Of a stretch of 64,000 nucleotides of DNA, positions 44,905 through 54,059 are shown piece by piece. The DNA lies in contig CM121343.1 of assembly GCA_051530055.1 (NCBI GenBank), positions 7,750,001 through 7,814,000 on the forward strand, in the 5' to 3' direction. The translations under genes were made by a program, and so were the position numbers. Below the pieces are notes generated by a model. It had not been told where the DNA came from. It ran no database searches and saw nothing but the letters and a program-made list of their open reading frames with translations. The first letter of the stretch is position 1; each line of letters starts with the position of its first letter. Source of the stretch: Neoechinorhynchus agilis (Eukaryota; Acanthocephala).

Positions 44905-46092
44905 TCATTTACACCACAGTTTTGGATCACTCAGCTGCCGTCTTGATGTAACGATCGAAAGGACGGATGCAGCGTTCCCTCGTTGCACTGCCAGAATTAT
45001 GTTTTGTAGGAGGAATTCTCCTGATCTCGGATCGCCAGTGATTCGTCTGAGTCTCTTGGACAATTGCTTGACCAGGTCCTGTGCCTCGGTACCAAACAAC
45101 CCGAGCGTCTTCAGGTCCCTGTATTTGGTCCTTTTGCGGTCCTCAGCGGCGGTTGCTGCTCCTCCTGGTTTAATAGTGACGAATTTTATGTTGCTGACTG
45201 CGAGCGTGTCCACGAACGTGGCGTCCCACAGAAGGCACTTTCCTCGCCACGGGAATACTGTGACACCATCCGGTCTACGGCCATCGAGTCGGCAAATATT
45301 GTTCGGCTCTAGGATGTTGGGCGCATTAACAGTATTCAGGGCACGACTAAGAATTGCGTTCATTTCGGCGTGTCGTGAGTACCTCCCGCCTGATTGCCGA
45401 CAGACGAGACCATGGCGTCCCTACGGATCCACAGTCGCTCCGCAGCGGCAGCGATAGGATGTGCACATCGATACCTAAAGTCTCAGGGACACTGCAATCC
45501 TTACTGTCTCGTTCGAGAGAAGGGTACCCACAGAAGCGATTGGGATAGCATTGAACCAAGCACCCGATTCCCTTGTAGAGACTGTCGCTAATCGATTTCG
45601 GTTCACTAGGTCACAAGAATCTGAAATTAAAGAGTTATGAATTCTCGCTACCAGGGGTGAGTCCCAAACTGATTGTTTGCAACCATTGACGGGGACCTGC
45701 TCGCTGTCTGAATCTCCACACCAAAGATTAAGCGAATCTACGATATCTTCATCCAAAGTATAATTCTCGCGAAGAACGGATTGAACTATTTTGCGGCTTG
45801 CTTCATACAATCCCAAGTAAGGTGACAGAGAAATATCGGCAGCTTTTCGGATATCCAAACTGCCGGACGACACAGACAAGGACGCTTGACGCCAGGCCTC
45901 GTCCGACAGTTGAGTATTTAAAATTTTCTCGATAGAGGCTTTCACCGTCTCGTCTAATTTTTGCCAGCTTATCCTTATGTCTAAGAAAGGTGCTGTGGGC
46001 AGTTTATACAACGATTTTGGAACGAAGAGGGTTTTCTTGATCAGAAAAAGAGCCTCGTGTGAAGATAATTCATCATCTCGTTCGCACAGCAA
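44905..46092 (-). pseudogene. REL endonuclease region of a non-LTR retrotransposon
   Basis: Reading leftward, 46092-45475 encodes the post-RT helical region (S-S-H-E-A-L-F-L-I-K-K, then W-R-Q-A-S-L-S-V-S-S-G-S-L-D-I-R), parallel to 13416-13964. After a break near 45365-45475, the frame 45363-44905 gives N-A-I-L-S-R-A-L, GRRPDGVTVFPW and L-L-W-D-A-T-F-V-D-T-L, then the I-I-L-A-V-Q-R-G-N-A tail. The Cys/His zinc motif lies in the break. This is the most complete copy of that region after the one at 13.4-14.7 kb, and clearly diverged from it. Confidence 0.8.
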
Positions 46093-46329
46093 AGAAAGTT
46101 ACGGGTGAAGATTGGCAATGTCTGCTTCAACATTAGAACCAAAAAAATGCAGCTTCCTAGAAGACGCAATCGATCTAGAGTGATCAATTCTATCCCCGGG
46201 CCAGGTTCTGAAAATCTTTAACGACAGTTTGCCTGGACGCCTCATCTTCAGCCTTAATCACTAAAATCTCGCATTTCACAACAATCAATGCCAATTATCG
46301 CCGTCTTCTTTCACGAACGTCTCCAAATC

Positions 46330-46480
46330 GTGCAGTAAAACAGAGGGGTAACCTCCGAGCGTGGCATCGTCCGGGTACCAGCCGCTAAAGCTGGCCTGTA
46401 GAGAGTGCGCGACAGGATTGATTGTGAGTGAGAAGGCTAGCCCAAGGAACAAAATTATCAGCCGTGAAAAAAGCTCACTT
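46330..46480 (+). mobile_element. SINE tail fragment
   Basis: The end of this stretch (GCCCAAGGAACAAAATTATC, then AGCCGTG and GCTCACTT) lines up with the distal SINE body at 9640-9700 and 35900-35945. The upstream part is diverged or unrelated. No A or B box is present. Confidence 0.45.
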
Positions 46481-46559
46481 GAACGAAGAATAAATGTAAC
46501 CGGGTAATTAGACTTAAAAAGATAAAATAATTCCATTTTATTTAGTTATCATCGCAAAT

Positions 46560-47150
46560 AGATAAAATTACATATTAAATCGAGGTTGCGTCAATAACCA
46601 AAGCAGACATTTTAAACTAAAACCAAACTGACCATCGCAAGTCTTAGTCCAAGATTTTCGTTGATAGAAACAAAAAATATACAATAAAAAGGATAAAAAG
46701 TATGACGATCGGAAAAGTAAAACTATACGTCACGTATTTCATGAACACGTCACCGCGGAGAAACCACGTGTTCCCTTTTCGGTCCTCCCGTTACACTTAC
46801 GTAGGGTTTCTGTTGTATGTATCAAATTTGCAAAGAATGGCCAAATTTCAGAAATACATTTTGATTAGATTGAAAACTCGGAAATGCGCAAGTGCATTAA
46901 CCTGAAGATCGTAATATTGAAAGGAAATTAGTCTGGATGCTAAATTCGGAAATTTGTGGGAAAAGATTGCACTTCATCAATGAAAAATCGTTCACTTTCT
47001 ACAAAACTTCGGAACACTGAGTATTCAGAGAAGTGAGGTGCTATCTCGAATACTGGCAAAAAGGTGATAAAAATATGCTGTTAATTAATTCAACCTTTGA
47101 CAACATCATTTCGAGTTGATCCTATCACTACCATAACCCCACGTCCTACC
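46560..47150. other. AT-rich stretch without recognised features
   Basis: One short ORF (46702-46905) has no recognisable domain. Nothing else could be supported before the LINE copy that starts around 47160. Confidence 0.4.
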
Positions 47151-47159
47151 CCGATCTTC

Positions 47160-48600
47160 CAGGGCATTTAATTTCAATCAAAGTTGAAACAGGACTCACA
47201 CATCACTCTATCCCTCAAGCGCAACACTTTTAAAATTTATCTCCTTAAACGCCTCCGACATTTAGGAATCCCTTCACCCGATCTCTACAAATTTTGCTTC
47301 TGATTTATCGTTCCATCCCCAATCATAAATCTAGCGTCTTGAAATTCTTCATAAAAGAGCATCTAAAATTTGCACAACCGACTTTTCTCCTCTCACCGAA
47401 TGCCTTGATACTATTTTCATAAAACAATCAAAACGCCTCTCAACCCTACGACCACAATTTCTTCCACATATCACCCCTTTTTACACGAGCACAACACTCG
47501 CAATCCCAATTCGTTTCATCCTCCTTCGACCTCGAAACTCCCTATGCCTCCGTTCCTTTTTCCATAACAACAACATTTCTTTGAACTTTTCTCTCACTTG
47601 AGAGGTCGTTCTTTTCAGCATTGTCGTTTTTCGTCTTTGTTCTCCTTTCCCAGCGTCTTGAAATCTCCGCTCACACTATCCTTCCACCTCTTCTTGGGCC
47701 TCGATCTTCTCCTTTTCCCCTCGAGCTCGATTCTCGTGTCACCTGCAGGTTCCATCGCATCCGCCTCTTAGCGATTGCCTCCTCGATCGGCTCGACAGCA
47801 AACAGCTTTCGCACCTCCTAATTGGGCACTCGATCCTTGCGTGTCAATCCTGCGGACCATCTCAGCATCCGCATTTCGTTGATGGCTAATCGTTGAACGT
47901 CTTCCTTCTTCGTAGCCCACTTCTCTGCTCCATGGAGCATGGCGGTTCCCACTACTGCCTTGTACACCCGCCCTTTGAGCTTGTTCGAAAGACGCTTATC
48001 GCAGGGGATGCCTGTTGTCATCCTCCAGTTATTCCACACGCATTGAACTCTTTGTCCGATCTCACATTGCATGTTCAACAGGCTGCCCAAATATTTGAAG
48101 ATCTTTTCGATCTGAGTTCCTTGCCTGTTCACCCTCAATCCGTTGCTTTCTAATCGCTGTCGCCAACTCTCCAGCAAATTCCTGAGCGTGTCCACATCCC
48201 TAGCTGTGAGCACCAATTCGTCCGCGAATAGTATCATCCATTTCTCTTTCCGCATTTCCTAGGATGTCCATCACGATCGTGAACAAGAATGGGCTCAGGG
48301 CCGAACCCTATTGCAAACTCACGGACTCGGAAATAGTCGGTGGTTCTGCTGTGGCATCGAACGTAGGTGTAGCACTCTCGATCCGTTCCTTTTCCCATAC
48401 TGCCCAATATTCTCGGATATCAGAACTTGAAATGAACTTCCCACCAGAACGGACATTCAAACCCGCCCGGACTCGTAATCCACTGCAAAATAAACAGCTA
48501 CATTCATTTTTCCTCTAAGAACTCGAGTTTTCATGAGGACCCAAAGGTACATGGCTCCTATTCCTTGTTCAATAATAAAACGTATTATTATCCTTGGAAG
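47160..48600 (+). mobile_element. LINE 3' part, interrupted by a nested insertion
   Basis: The plus-strand LINE sequence runs 47160-47566 (post-RT and ORF2 tail: I-Y-L-L-K-R-L-R-H-L-G-I, later I-K-Q-S-K-R-L-S-T-L) and resumes at 48382-48600 with the 3' UTR (GAAATGAACTTCCC, TTCAAACCCGCCCGGAC, GAGGACCCAAAGGTACATGG). The uninterrupted copy at 36180-36620 shows that the two halves belong together. The reading frame has stops, so it is a relic. Confidence 0.8.
47567..48381 (-). mobile_element. RTE-type LINE fragment nested in another LINE
   Basis: The minus-strand frame 47818-48255 encodes an RTE-type RT C-terminal half: I-L-F-A-D-E (motif C, Glu in place of the second Asp), F-K-Y-L-G-S, W-R-M-T-T-G-I-P-C-D, L-K-G-R-V-Y-K-A-V-V and E-M-R-M-L-R-W-S-A-G. 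A further piece near 48260-48330 gives S-P-F-L-F-T-I-V-M-D-I-L (after motif B). The fragment is flanked by an 18-bp duplication (47549-47566 and 48382-48399; one mismatch). It is truncated at its 5' end and ends in TTGTTGT-type sequence. Confidence 0.85.
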
Positions 48601-48604
48601 GTCC

Positions 48605-49325
48605 GAGACATCCAATTGATGGAATAATTACAATAATATGACAATCACATAAGTTTTGTTAAAAGTTGTGCCGTTACAGAACGCTGCTGCCCATAGGGCA
48701 GAACGATAGAAGACTTCGAAAATTCTGACTTAAAATTGGCGTTTTAAGTCAGTTCAAAACAGAAAAATTTATTCGGAAATCTTTATTTCCATAGGGCGCA
48801 ACTTGTATGGGCGTGATTGTATTAATTCTGGTGCGTCAAAAGAACTCAAATCAATATTGTAACTCGGAGGACACGATTAGAATCCGATTACATGGCCACC
48901 AGGAAGTACTTATTTGGATGTCGTCGTTTCTAAGCTGCCAATCTCTTATTGGTTATTGCAGCGACAAAAGATCAACCACCATAGGAACCACAGGGAAAGT
49001 ATTCGCTTTCATCCGAGGCTGCATGATGATACATCCATAGCTAATGGACTTTTAATGGAGCATTTGAAAACGCGGTCAAGCAGTTTGTTATATTCGTTTT
49101 AGTTGCCAATATTGACCGTGTTACTTTGGGTGAGCTAAAATTATTGGATTCTTTCGTACTTATAAGAATTACCACGACACAGATGCTAATTGCACAAGTG
49201 ATCATTTTATCGTATTAACATTTGAAGAAATTCAATTTTTAATTGTCTACTATGTTCGTATCTTACCGTGAGTTAACGTAATCGCTTTTCCTCCTGTATT
49301 TTCGTTTGAACGTGTACATATTTGG
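48605..49325. other. Intergenic stretch, nothing recognised
   Basis: Only short ORFs without domains (48807-49040, 48914-49102). It probably contains the promoter of the gene at 49329. Confidence 0.4.
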
Positions 49326-49328
49326 AAG

Positions 49329-49745
49329 ATGAAAGAAGATAATGAAGAAATGATCAAAGTCAACACCGGGTCCGATTCGGTCAATGATCAACAACCGCTT
49401 CTACGTCGCCGTTTAATAAAACCCGTACCAGTTAGAGGGACTTCGTTGATTGCCGGACAAGATGCATTGAATCTTTCTGCTTCTACGAGAACGCTGACTC
49501 CCGTGATGAATAGTCAATTCCTTAGTTTCAATTTAGGTGAACAGAGCAAACGTCCATATTTGGATTTTAGAAAGGCTTGTGCAGCCACTTTGTATCCCAC
49601 AATGCCGGATTCACCGAGCCCCGTCAAATTTACGAGCATGTTGATTGATTATGAGGAAACGGCCGAAAGCGGTTCGTGGCGCCGCTCTATGGCTGATCTA
49701 GACCTTAGCGAGATTGAAAACGACAATTCATTCGACCGCTATTGA
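49329..49745 (+). CDS. Small hydrophilic protein of unknown function
   Basis: An uninterrupted 138-codon ORF runs from ATG to TGA. The protein is polar and probably disordered. It has an acidic N-terminus, a basic L-L-R-R-R-L-I-K-P-V-P-V patch near residue 25, several S/T-P sites (T-L-T-P-V near 56, S-P-S-P-V near 97) that could be phosphorylated, and an acidic D-L-D-L-S-E-I-E-N-D end. No signal peptide or membrane segment is seen. Codon use and length make it more gene-like than neighbouring ORFs. I do not recognise the family. An upstream exon cannot be excluded, because AAG directly precedes the ATG. Confidence 0.6.
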   Translation: MKEDNEEMIKVNTGSDSVNDQQPLLRRRLIKPVPVRGTSLIAGQDALNLSASTRTLTPVMNSQFLSFNLGEQSKRPYLDFRKACAATLYPTMPDSPSPVKFTSMLIDYEETAESGSWRRSMADLDLSEIENDNSFDRY

Positions 49746-49749
49746 CTCT

Positions 49750-50335
49750 CCTGAATAATCTCTTTTCCTGTTTGGATTTAATTGTGCCTCGATGTGCCAC
49801 TAGAACGATGATGATCATCAACTTTCCATTCTGAGTTTTAGCTTAAAATCAACCATTAGTTTGGCTTTATGCCAAGAACTAATCGGCTGACGCATTCAAT
49901 AATCAAGCAAAGAAACCCTGGGTTGTTATTATATCTCATTTACTCTTGTTGAATCGCAATTAAGACAAATAGTGATTATTTCGGAATATATTTTGATCTT
50001 AAGCAAAGCTAGACTTTCGTTTCGCTGCTTCTAATTTTCCCTCAGCTAGTTCCTGCTGATGGTTCCTAAAATGATCTTAATACTGATACAAGCAAAAATG
50101 AACTCAATATGAAAAACCTCAAATAGTCCTTATTTTAAGTATACGAAAATTCTTCCTTCCGTCAGTTGGCAAAAAGTTTACACTTGAGTTAAACCCCGCA
50201 AATGTGAGCAACCATCGTCTTTCGGCAAAATCTTTGCAATCCTGACTACTTTTTAAACTGAATCAACAAAAATGACTTTGGCAAAAGAACAAAACTATCA
50301 AATCGCCGTGAACACCACGTCAGTTTCTAGGACGA
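49750..50335. other. Intergenic stretch, nothing recognised
   Basis: AT-rich DNA without a supported feature, between the small gene and a solo PLE tail. Confidence 0.4.
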
Positions 50336-50339
50336 ATTA

Positions 50340-50440
50340 ATTTAGTGAAAAACTTGCGAAACAATAATTGACTGAAGAAGTCCAATGTGACTGGACGAAA
50401 TGTTTCAATCATTCTTTGGTATATAATTTTTCCTCACTTC
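50340..50440 (+). mobile_element. Solo PLE 3'-tail copy with hammerhead-like hairpin
   Basis: This stretch is the reverse complement of 6120-6210, the tail of a Penelope-like fragment. It contains CTGAAGA (50372-50378), GTCCA (50380-50384), a 7-nt loop, TGGAC (50392-50396) and GAAA (50397-50400). The stem is kept while the loop differs from the 6-kb copy. No PLE coding sequence is attached. Confidence 0.55.
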
Positions 50441-50444
50441 CACA

Positions 50445-50775
50445 GACTCGCGTATCGTACATATTGATTCATTGTTGATCCGCGGACTTCAAGTATAACT
50501 TTCGCCATCTTATACCTGATTAGTATTATCATTGCTATTTCGCGGCCTAATGACTTCTGGGTATACCATGTACAAGCACTATTGAGCGATCGCTATTTTT
50601 TAATATTTTGTGTCTGCCACGTACAAGACGGTGCAATCGCACTTAATTCCAGTTTTTAATTTCTTTCGTATTTCAAACGCGGAATCACAATTGTTGACGT
50701 AAGTAATCTATTCGAAAACGGACGGCGATAATAGCACGGAAAACGTCATAAAAGTAGTGAGTTTTAATAGAATAA
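50445..50775. other. Intergenic stretch, nothing recognised
   Basis: No supported feature. It lies downstream of the minus-strand two-exon gene. Confidence 0.4.
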
Positions 50776-50777
50776 TT

Positions 50778-51167
50778 TCACTCAAGTAACCTTTGGCGCT
50801 TACATCCATTCGGGAAACATCCAGAGGACGTCGTACAGGGCTCGTCGTGGCCTGTTAAAGTTTGTTCGGGCTTTCGTATTATGAACACGGCCTGATGGAT
50901 GACGGAGTCATCGTCGATGTCGAGTACAATGAGGCCCTTTTTGCTGTGGAATCTTATAATTCCTTTCATCACTTTCACATCTTCCCAATCTTCAAGCATC
51001 GCTTCAGTTTGCGTTGACTTACTCTAATATCTGGAAGAAATGATTTTTAGATTCTGCTTATTTTCCAATACCTTTTTTTCACTGATTTGCAATGATGAAG
51101 CGTCGGTTTTGGAGTCGTCCGTCACTGTTTTATCACTTTTACTCCTTAGTCTTTTTCTATAGCTCAT
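50778..51167 (-). CDS. Small two-exon gene, 113 residues, unknown function
   Basis: On the minus strand, exon 1 (51167-51072) begins ATG and encodes a basic N-terminus (M-S-Y-R-K-R-L-R-S-K-S) followed by an acidic, serine-rich run. A 48-bp intron (51071-51024; GTATTG donor, ATATTAG acceptor) joins in phase 0 to exon 2 (51023-50778). Exon 2 encodes E-D-W-E-D-V-K-V-M-K-G-I-I, then I-V-L-D-I-D-D-D-S-V-I, and ends at a stop. The matching phase and a typical local intron length argue that the gene is real. I recognise no family. The next ORF upstream ends only 95 bp before this start. Confidence 0.5.
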
Positions 51168-51262
51168 CTAGAGAATTGGTTAGCTTGTATTGTAAAAGCA
51201 CAAAAGTATTAATCTTGCAAGCGTTTCCAGGGGATACACAAGTAATCCACGAAGGAAAATGA

Positions 51263-51580
51263 TTACTCGCTCATTTTGGCTTGTTTACGAATCTGAGAGT
51301 AATGATAAAGTAAAACAAGAGACAAAGGTAACGTGACCATTGGTAAACAAATTAAAAGCATGAGATTGAAGGTAGTTCGAAAAAACTCAATCAATGCGAA
51401 CTTGAGAAAACCGGCACATGGCATCATAAATTTTATTAGTGCGCTGCCTGAAATTTTTTTGCGAATTTTACATTCTTTCGTGAAAGTATATTTCGATAAT
51501 GACTCCAATCGATGGAGCGTGGAATTTTTACTACCAAGGTTGTGCCCGAGCCCCAGGTCGGTGTAGAAAAGGAATAGCAA
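51263..51580 (-). CDS. Possible small membrane protein
   Basis: A 105-codon frame ends in a long hydrophobic region (F-A-L-I-E-F-F ... F-N-L-M-L-L-I-C-L-P-M-V-T-L-P-L-S-L-V-L-L-Y) followed by a basic cytosolic-looking tail. One or two membrane spans are possible. The N-terminal half is not convincing and might be intron. It lies just upstream of the two-exon gene on the same strand, so the two could be co-transcribed. Confidence 0.35.
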   Translation of the reverse strand: MLFLFYTDLGLGHNLGSKNSTLHRLESLSKYTFTKECKIRKKISGSALIKFMMPCAGFLKFALIEFFRTTFNLMLLICLPMVTLPLSLVLLYHYSQIRKQAKMSE

Positions 51581-51584
51581 GCTG

Positions 51585-52090
51585 TAATTGGATGCACTTA
51601 TTGATTTTGGATGCTTTATTCAACTTTTATACACGCTTCCAATAACGATGGACATTATGACGAACACTCGTGTATCATCATGCTTGAAGCGATAAATCTA
51701 CATTATCAATATTGCAGCCATGTATTTATCATCACATAGCCTCACACTGTTTTTAGTTCCCATACACTCAGGGCCTTAGGACATCTTCTTTTGAGCCTTT
51801 CGGCTACTTATCTTTTGGGAGCCTCTTGGCTAACTCACACACATCGGAGGCGCTCAACCCCATTCAAGGGACAGGATCAACCCTCTTTTGGGGCCGATGG
51901 GCGATCTCAAACCTGACCCCAACCCTTCCAGCAGCCTCGCACAACACCCGTGGAACCCAGCGACCAATCGAGCGCATTTTGAACGCGCACACCACTCGGC
52001 CTGCGGCCATGTAACGCACATTAATGTTGAACGTTTAAGTTGTTTTCCATTTTCGTTTTTTAGTTAAAAAAAGCCTTACAACAGGAATCG
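51585..52090. other. Region before the second gypsy element; possible LTR or leader
   Basis: The stretch 51770-52014 is richer in G+C than its surroundings and has words such as GAGCCTTTCGGCTAC. It could be part of an LTR, but I found no second copy downstream of the element to prove it. The ORF 51826-52014 has no recognisable domain. Confidence 0.3.
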
Positions 52091-52099
52091 CGAGAAATG

Positions 52100-52628
52100 G
52101 TATCATCATAGGACTCAGTGTCCAGCACGAAATGCGGTCTGTCATTATTGCAATAGGAACGGTCATTTTCAAGCTGTATGCGAGGTAAAGCTGCGAAGTA
52201 AAGGAAAACCCATAGTGTCGACCATCACCTCAAGTGCTATAAAAGGATATGATTCTGAACTCAAGGACTCAATCGTAGATATAGAACTCGAAGGGTATGC
52301 ATCGAAGGCACTCGTAGACAGCGGAAGCACAACCAACTTCATTGATTCTGATTTAGGACGGCAGATCAACGCAAAGACAGAAACATGTTCAAAAAAAGTT
52401 GTAATGGCAGACATCGATAGAATAATGGATAGTTCATCTCGCTGTAATCTTAATATCATCATAAACGGGCAAACATATGCGAACATAGAATTCAACGAGT
52501 TATCCAGGTTGTGTTGTCCGATCATTCTTGTTTGGACCTTTTTAAGGAAACATTCGAAAGTATCATTCCGATTGGGAAGACAAACAAAGAAGATCGAATT
52601 TACAAATGCGGAACATGGAAGCCATTGA
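52100..52628 (+). pseudogene. gypsy zinc knuckle and aspartic protease
   Basis: At 52140-52181 the frame reads CHYCNRNGHFQAVC, a perfect CCHC zinc knuckle, preceded by C-P-A-R-N as in the other gypsy copy. The frame continues to the protease: V-D-I-E-L-E-G-Y-A-S-K-A-L-V-D-S-G-S-T-T with the D-S-G catalytic triad near 52320, and an F-I-D-S-D-L segment. The frame is lost near 52511, where RT continues in another frame. Confidence 0.8.
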
Positions 52629-53330
52629 CAACGCCAACTAGACGACAGCCCCTTCACATACGAATATTTGTTGACTGTGAGTTAAAGCGGATGCTAGAGG
52701 ACGAAATCATTGAAAATGGTCGCTCACCTTGGAGAGCGCAAGTGCTTACTATTGAAAAGGAAGGTAAAAGACGACTCGTCATTGATTACTCAAAAGCTGC
52801 TAACCGTTATACGACGCTGGACGTTTATCCGCCGCCGAGGATAGGTGATCTCATTGATCAGATACCAAAGTTTACAGTTTTTTCCAAGATTGACTTAAAG
52901 TCAGCCTACCACCAACTGGGAATTCTGAAGAAAGGAAAATGCTTTACAGCTTTCGAGGCTAATGGTAGATTGTACCAATTTCGATGGATTCCCTTCGGTA
53001 TTACTAAATGGGGTAGCTAGCTGTCTTTCAACGTGCAATCGATGATATTATCCAGAAAGAAAACCTCCTCGGGACTTATTTGGACGATGTTATCATCGGA
53101 GGAATCAATCAAGTCGATTACGATGAAAAACTCACCAAATTCTAGACCGTAGCTCAAAAGTTGCGAATTGCACTGAACAAGGGTAAGAGTGTTTATGGAA
53201 TTTGCAAGATACGCATTTTGGGCCATGAAATCGAGAACGGACAAAAACGTCCCGATCCGGAAAGAGTGACGGTTCTGCAAGATCGTAAAGGGTCACAGAA
53301 TGCGTATGAGTTAAGGTGAATCGTTGGATT
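52511..53330 (+). pseudogene. gypsy reverse transcriptase
   Basis: The open part (52511-53020) has R-R-L-V-I-D-Y-S, then S-K-I-D-L-K-S-A-Y-H-Q (motif A, catalytic Asp) and the R-W-I-P-F-G-I-T strand. A frame change near 53010 separates it from F-Q-R-A-I-D-D and TYLDDVIIGG (motif C, catalytic YLDD) near 53076. Stops near 53143 and 53320 interrupt the thumb. Confidence 0.85.
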
Positions 53331-53373
53331 ATTTTCCCACTACGCGAAATGGATCAAGAACTTTTCTGCTCAG

Positions 53374-54045
53374 ATGCAACCCCTCGTTAGGGTGGAAACC
53401 TTTCCAACCGAAGAAATTCAAGTGAAGTCATTTGACGCGCTGTGCACTTATATTATAAAGTCCACGTTAACGACTATAGATTTTTTAGAGACGTTCACCG
53501 TCGAAACTGATGCTTCGGAATCGGCCATCTATGCAGTTTTGAGTCAAGATGGATGCCCGGTAGCATTTTTGTCTCGATCTCTAAACAAAAGTGAGTCCAA
53601 TCAATCATCGGTTGAAAAAGAAGCTTTGGCTATTGTCCAATCACTCAAATTTTGGCGTCATTATTTATCAGGACGAGTATTCACAATAATCACAGATCAA
53701 TGTTCAATCTCATTCGTATTCGATTGCCAGCATTGTAGCAAAATAAAGAGCGAAAAGGTTATCGAGATATGTACGTGCTTCAGGAAAGCTTTATGTCATC
53801 CGGGAATAACTCCACTTTATCGATACGTGCAAGATCACAGTCTGCCATACTCCGTCGAAGATGTACTTTCGATTGTGACGAAATGTGAAATTTGCTCACA
53901 ACTGAAGCCGACCTTTTTCTAGAGCAATGTTGGCCCTCTGGTTCAAGCAAGGCGACCTTTCGAGCGCATTTCGATAGACTTTAAGGGTCCTGTGCCTATG
54001 CGAATCGGGGCCAATGTGGACGCTTGTAGTATTTTTATTGAACAT
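53374..54045 (+). pseudogene. gypsy RNase H and integrase zinc domain
   Basis: RNase H begins with F-T-V-E-T-D-A-S (first catalytic Asp) and shows V-A-F-L-S-R-S-L, V-E-K-E-A-L-A-I-V (catalytic Glu) and F-T-I-I-T-D-Q (second Asp). It then breaks into C-H-P-G-I-T ... C-E-I-C of the integrase zinc domain; the RNase H end and early integrase segment are deleted. After a stop at 53920 another frame gives R-R-P-F-E-R-I-S-I-D-F-K-G-P, the start of the integrase core. Confidence 0.8.
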
Positions 54046-54059
54046 TCACACACGCTTTA

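Larger units (their letters stand above)
52095..54045 (+). mobile_element. Second Ty3/gypsy element, broken and truncated at the satellite
   Basis: The order on the plus strand is zinc knuckle, protease, RT, RNase H, integrase zinc domain and the start of the integrase core (S-I-D-F-K-G-P-V). Frames change near 52511, 53010 and 53330. The integrase core breaks off near 54045, within a few bases of the first recognisable satellite sequence. No LTR is seen on the right, so everything 3' of the integrase start is missing. Confidence 0.88.

Noticed and set aside
51740-52090. A gypsy LTR left of the second element
   Set aside because: No second copy lies downstream and no TG...CA bounded repeat could be matched.
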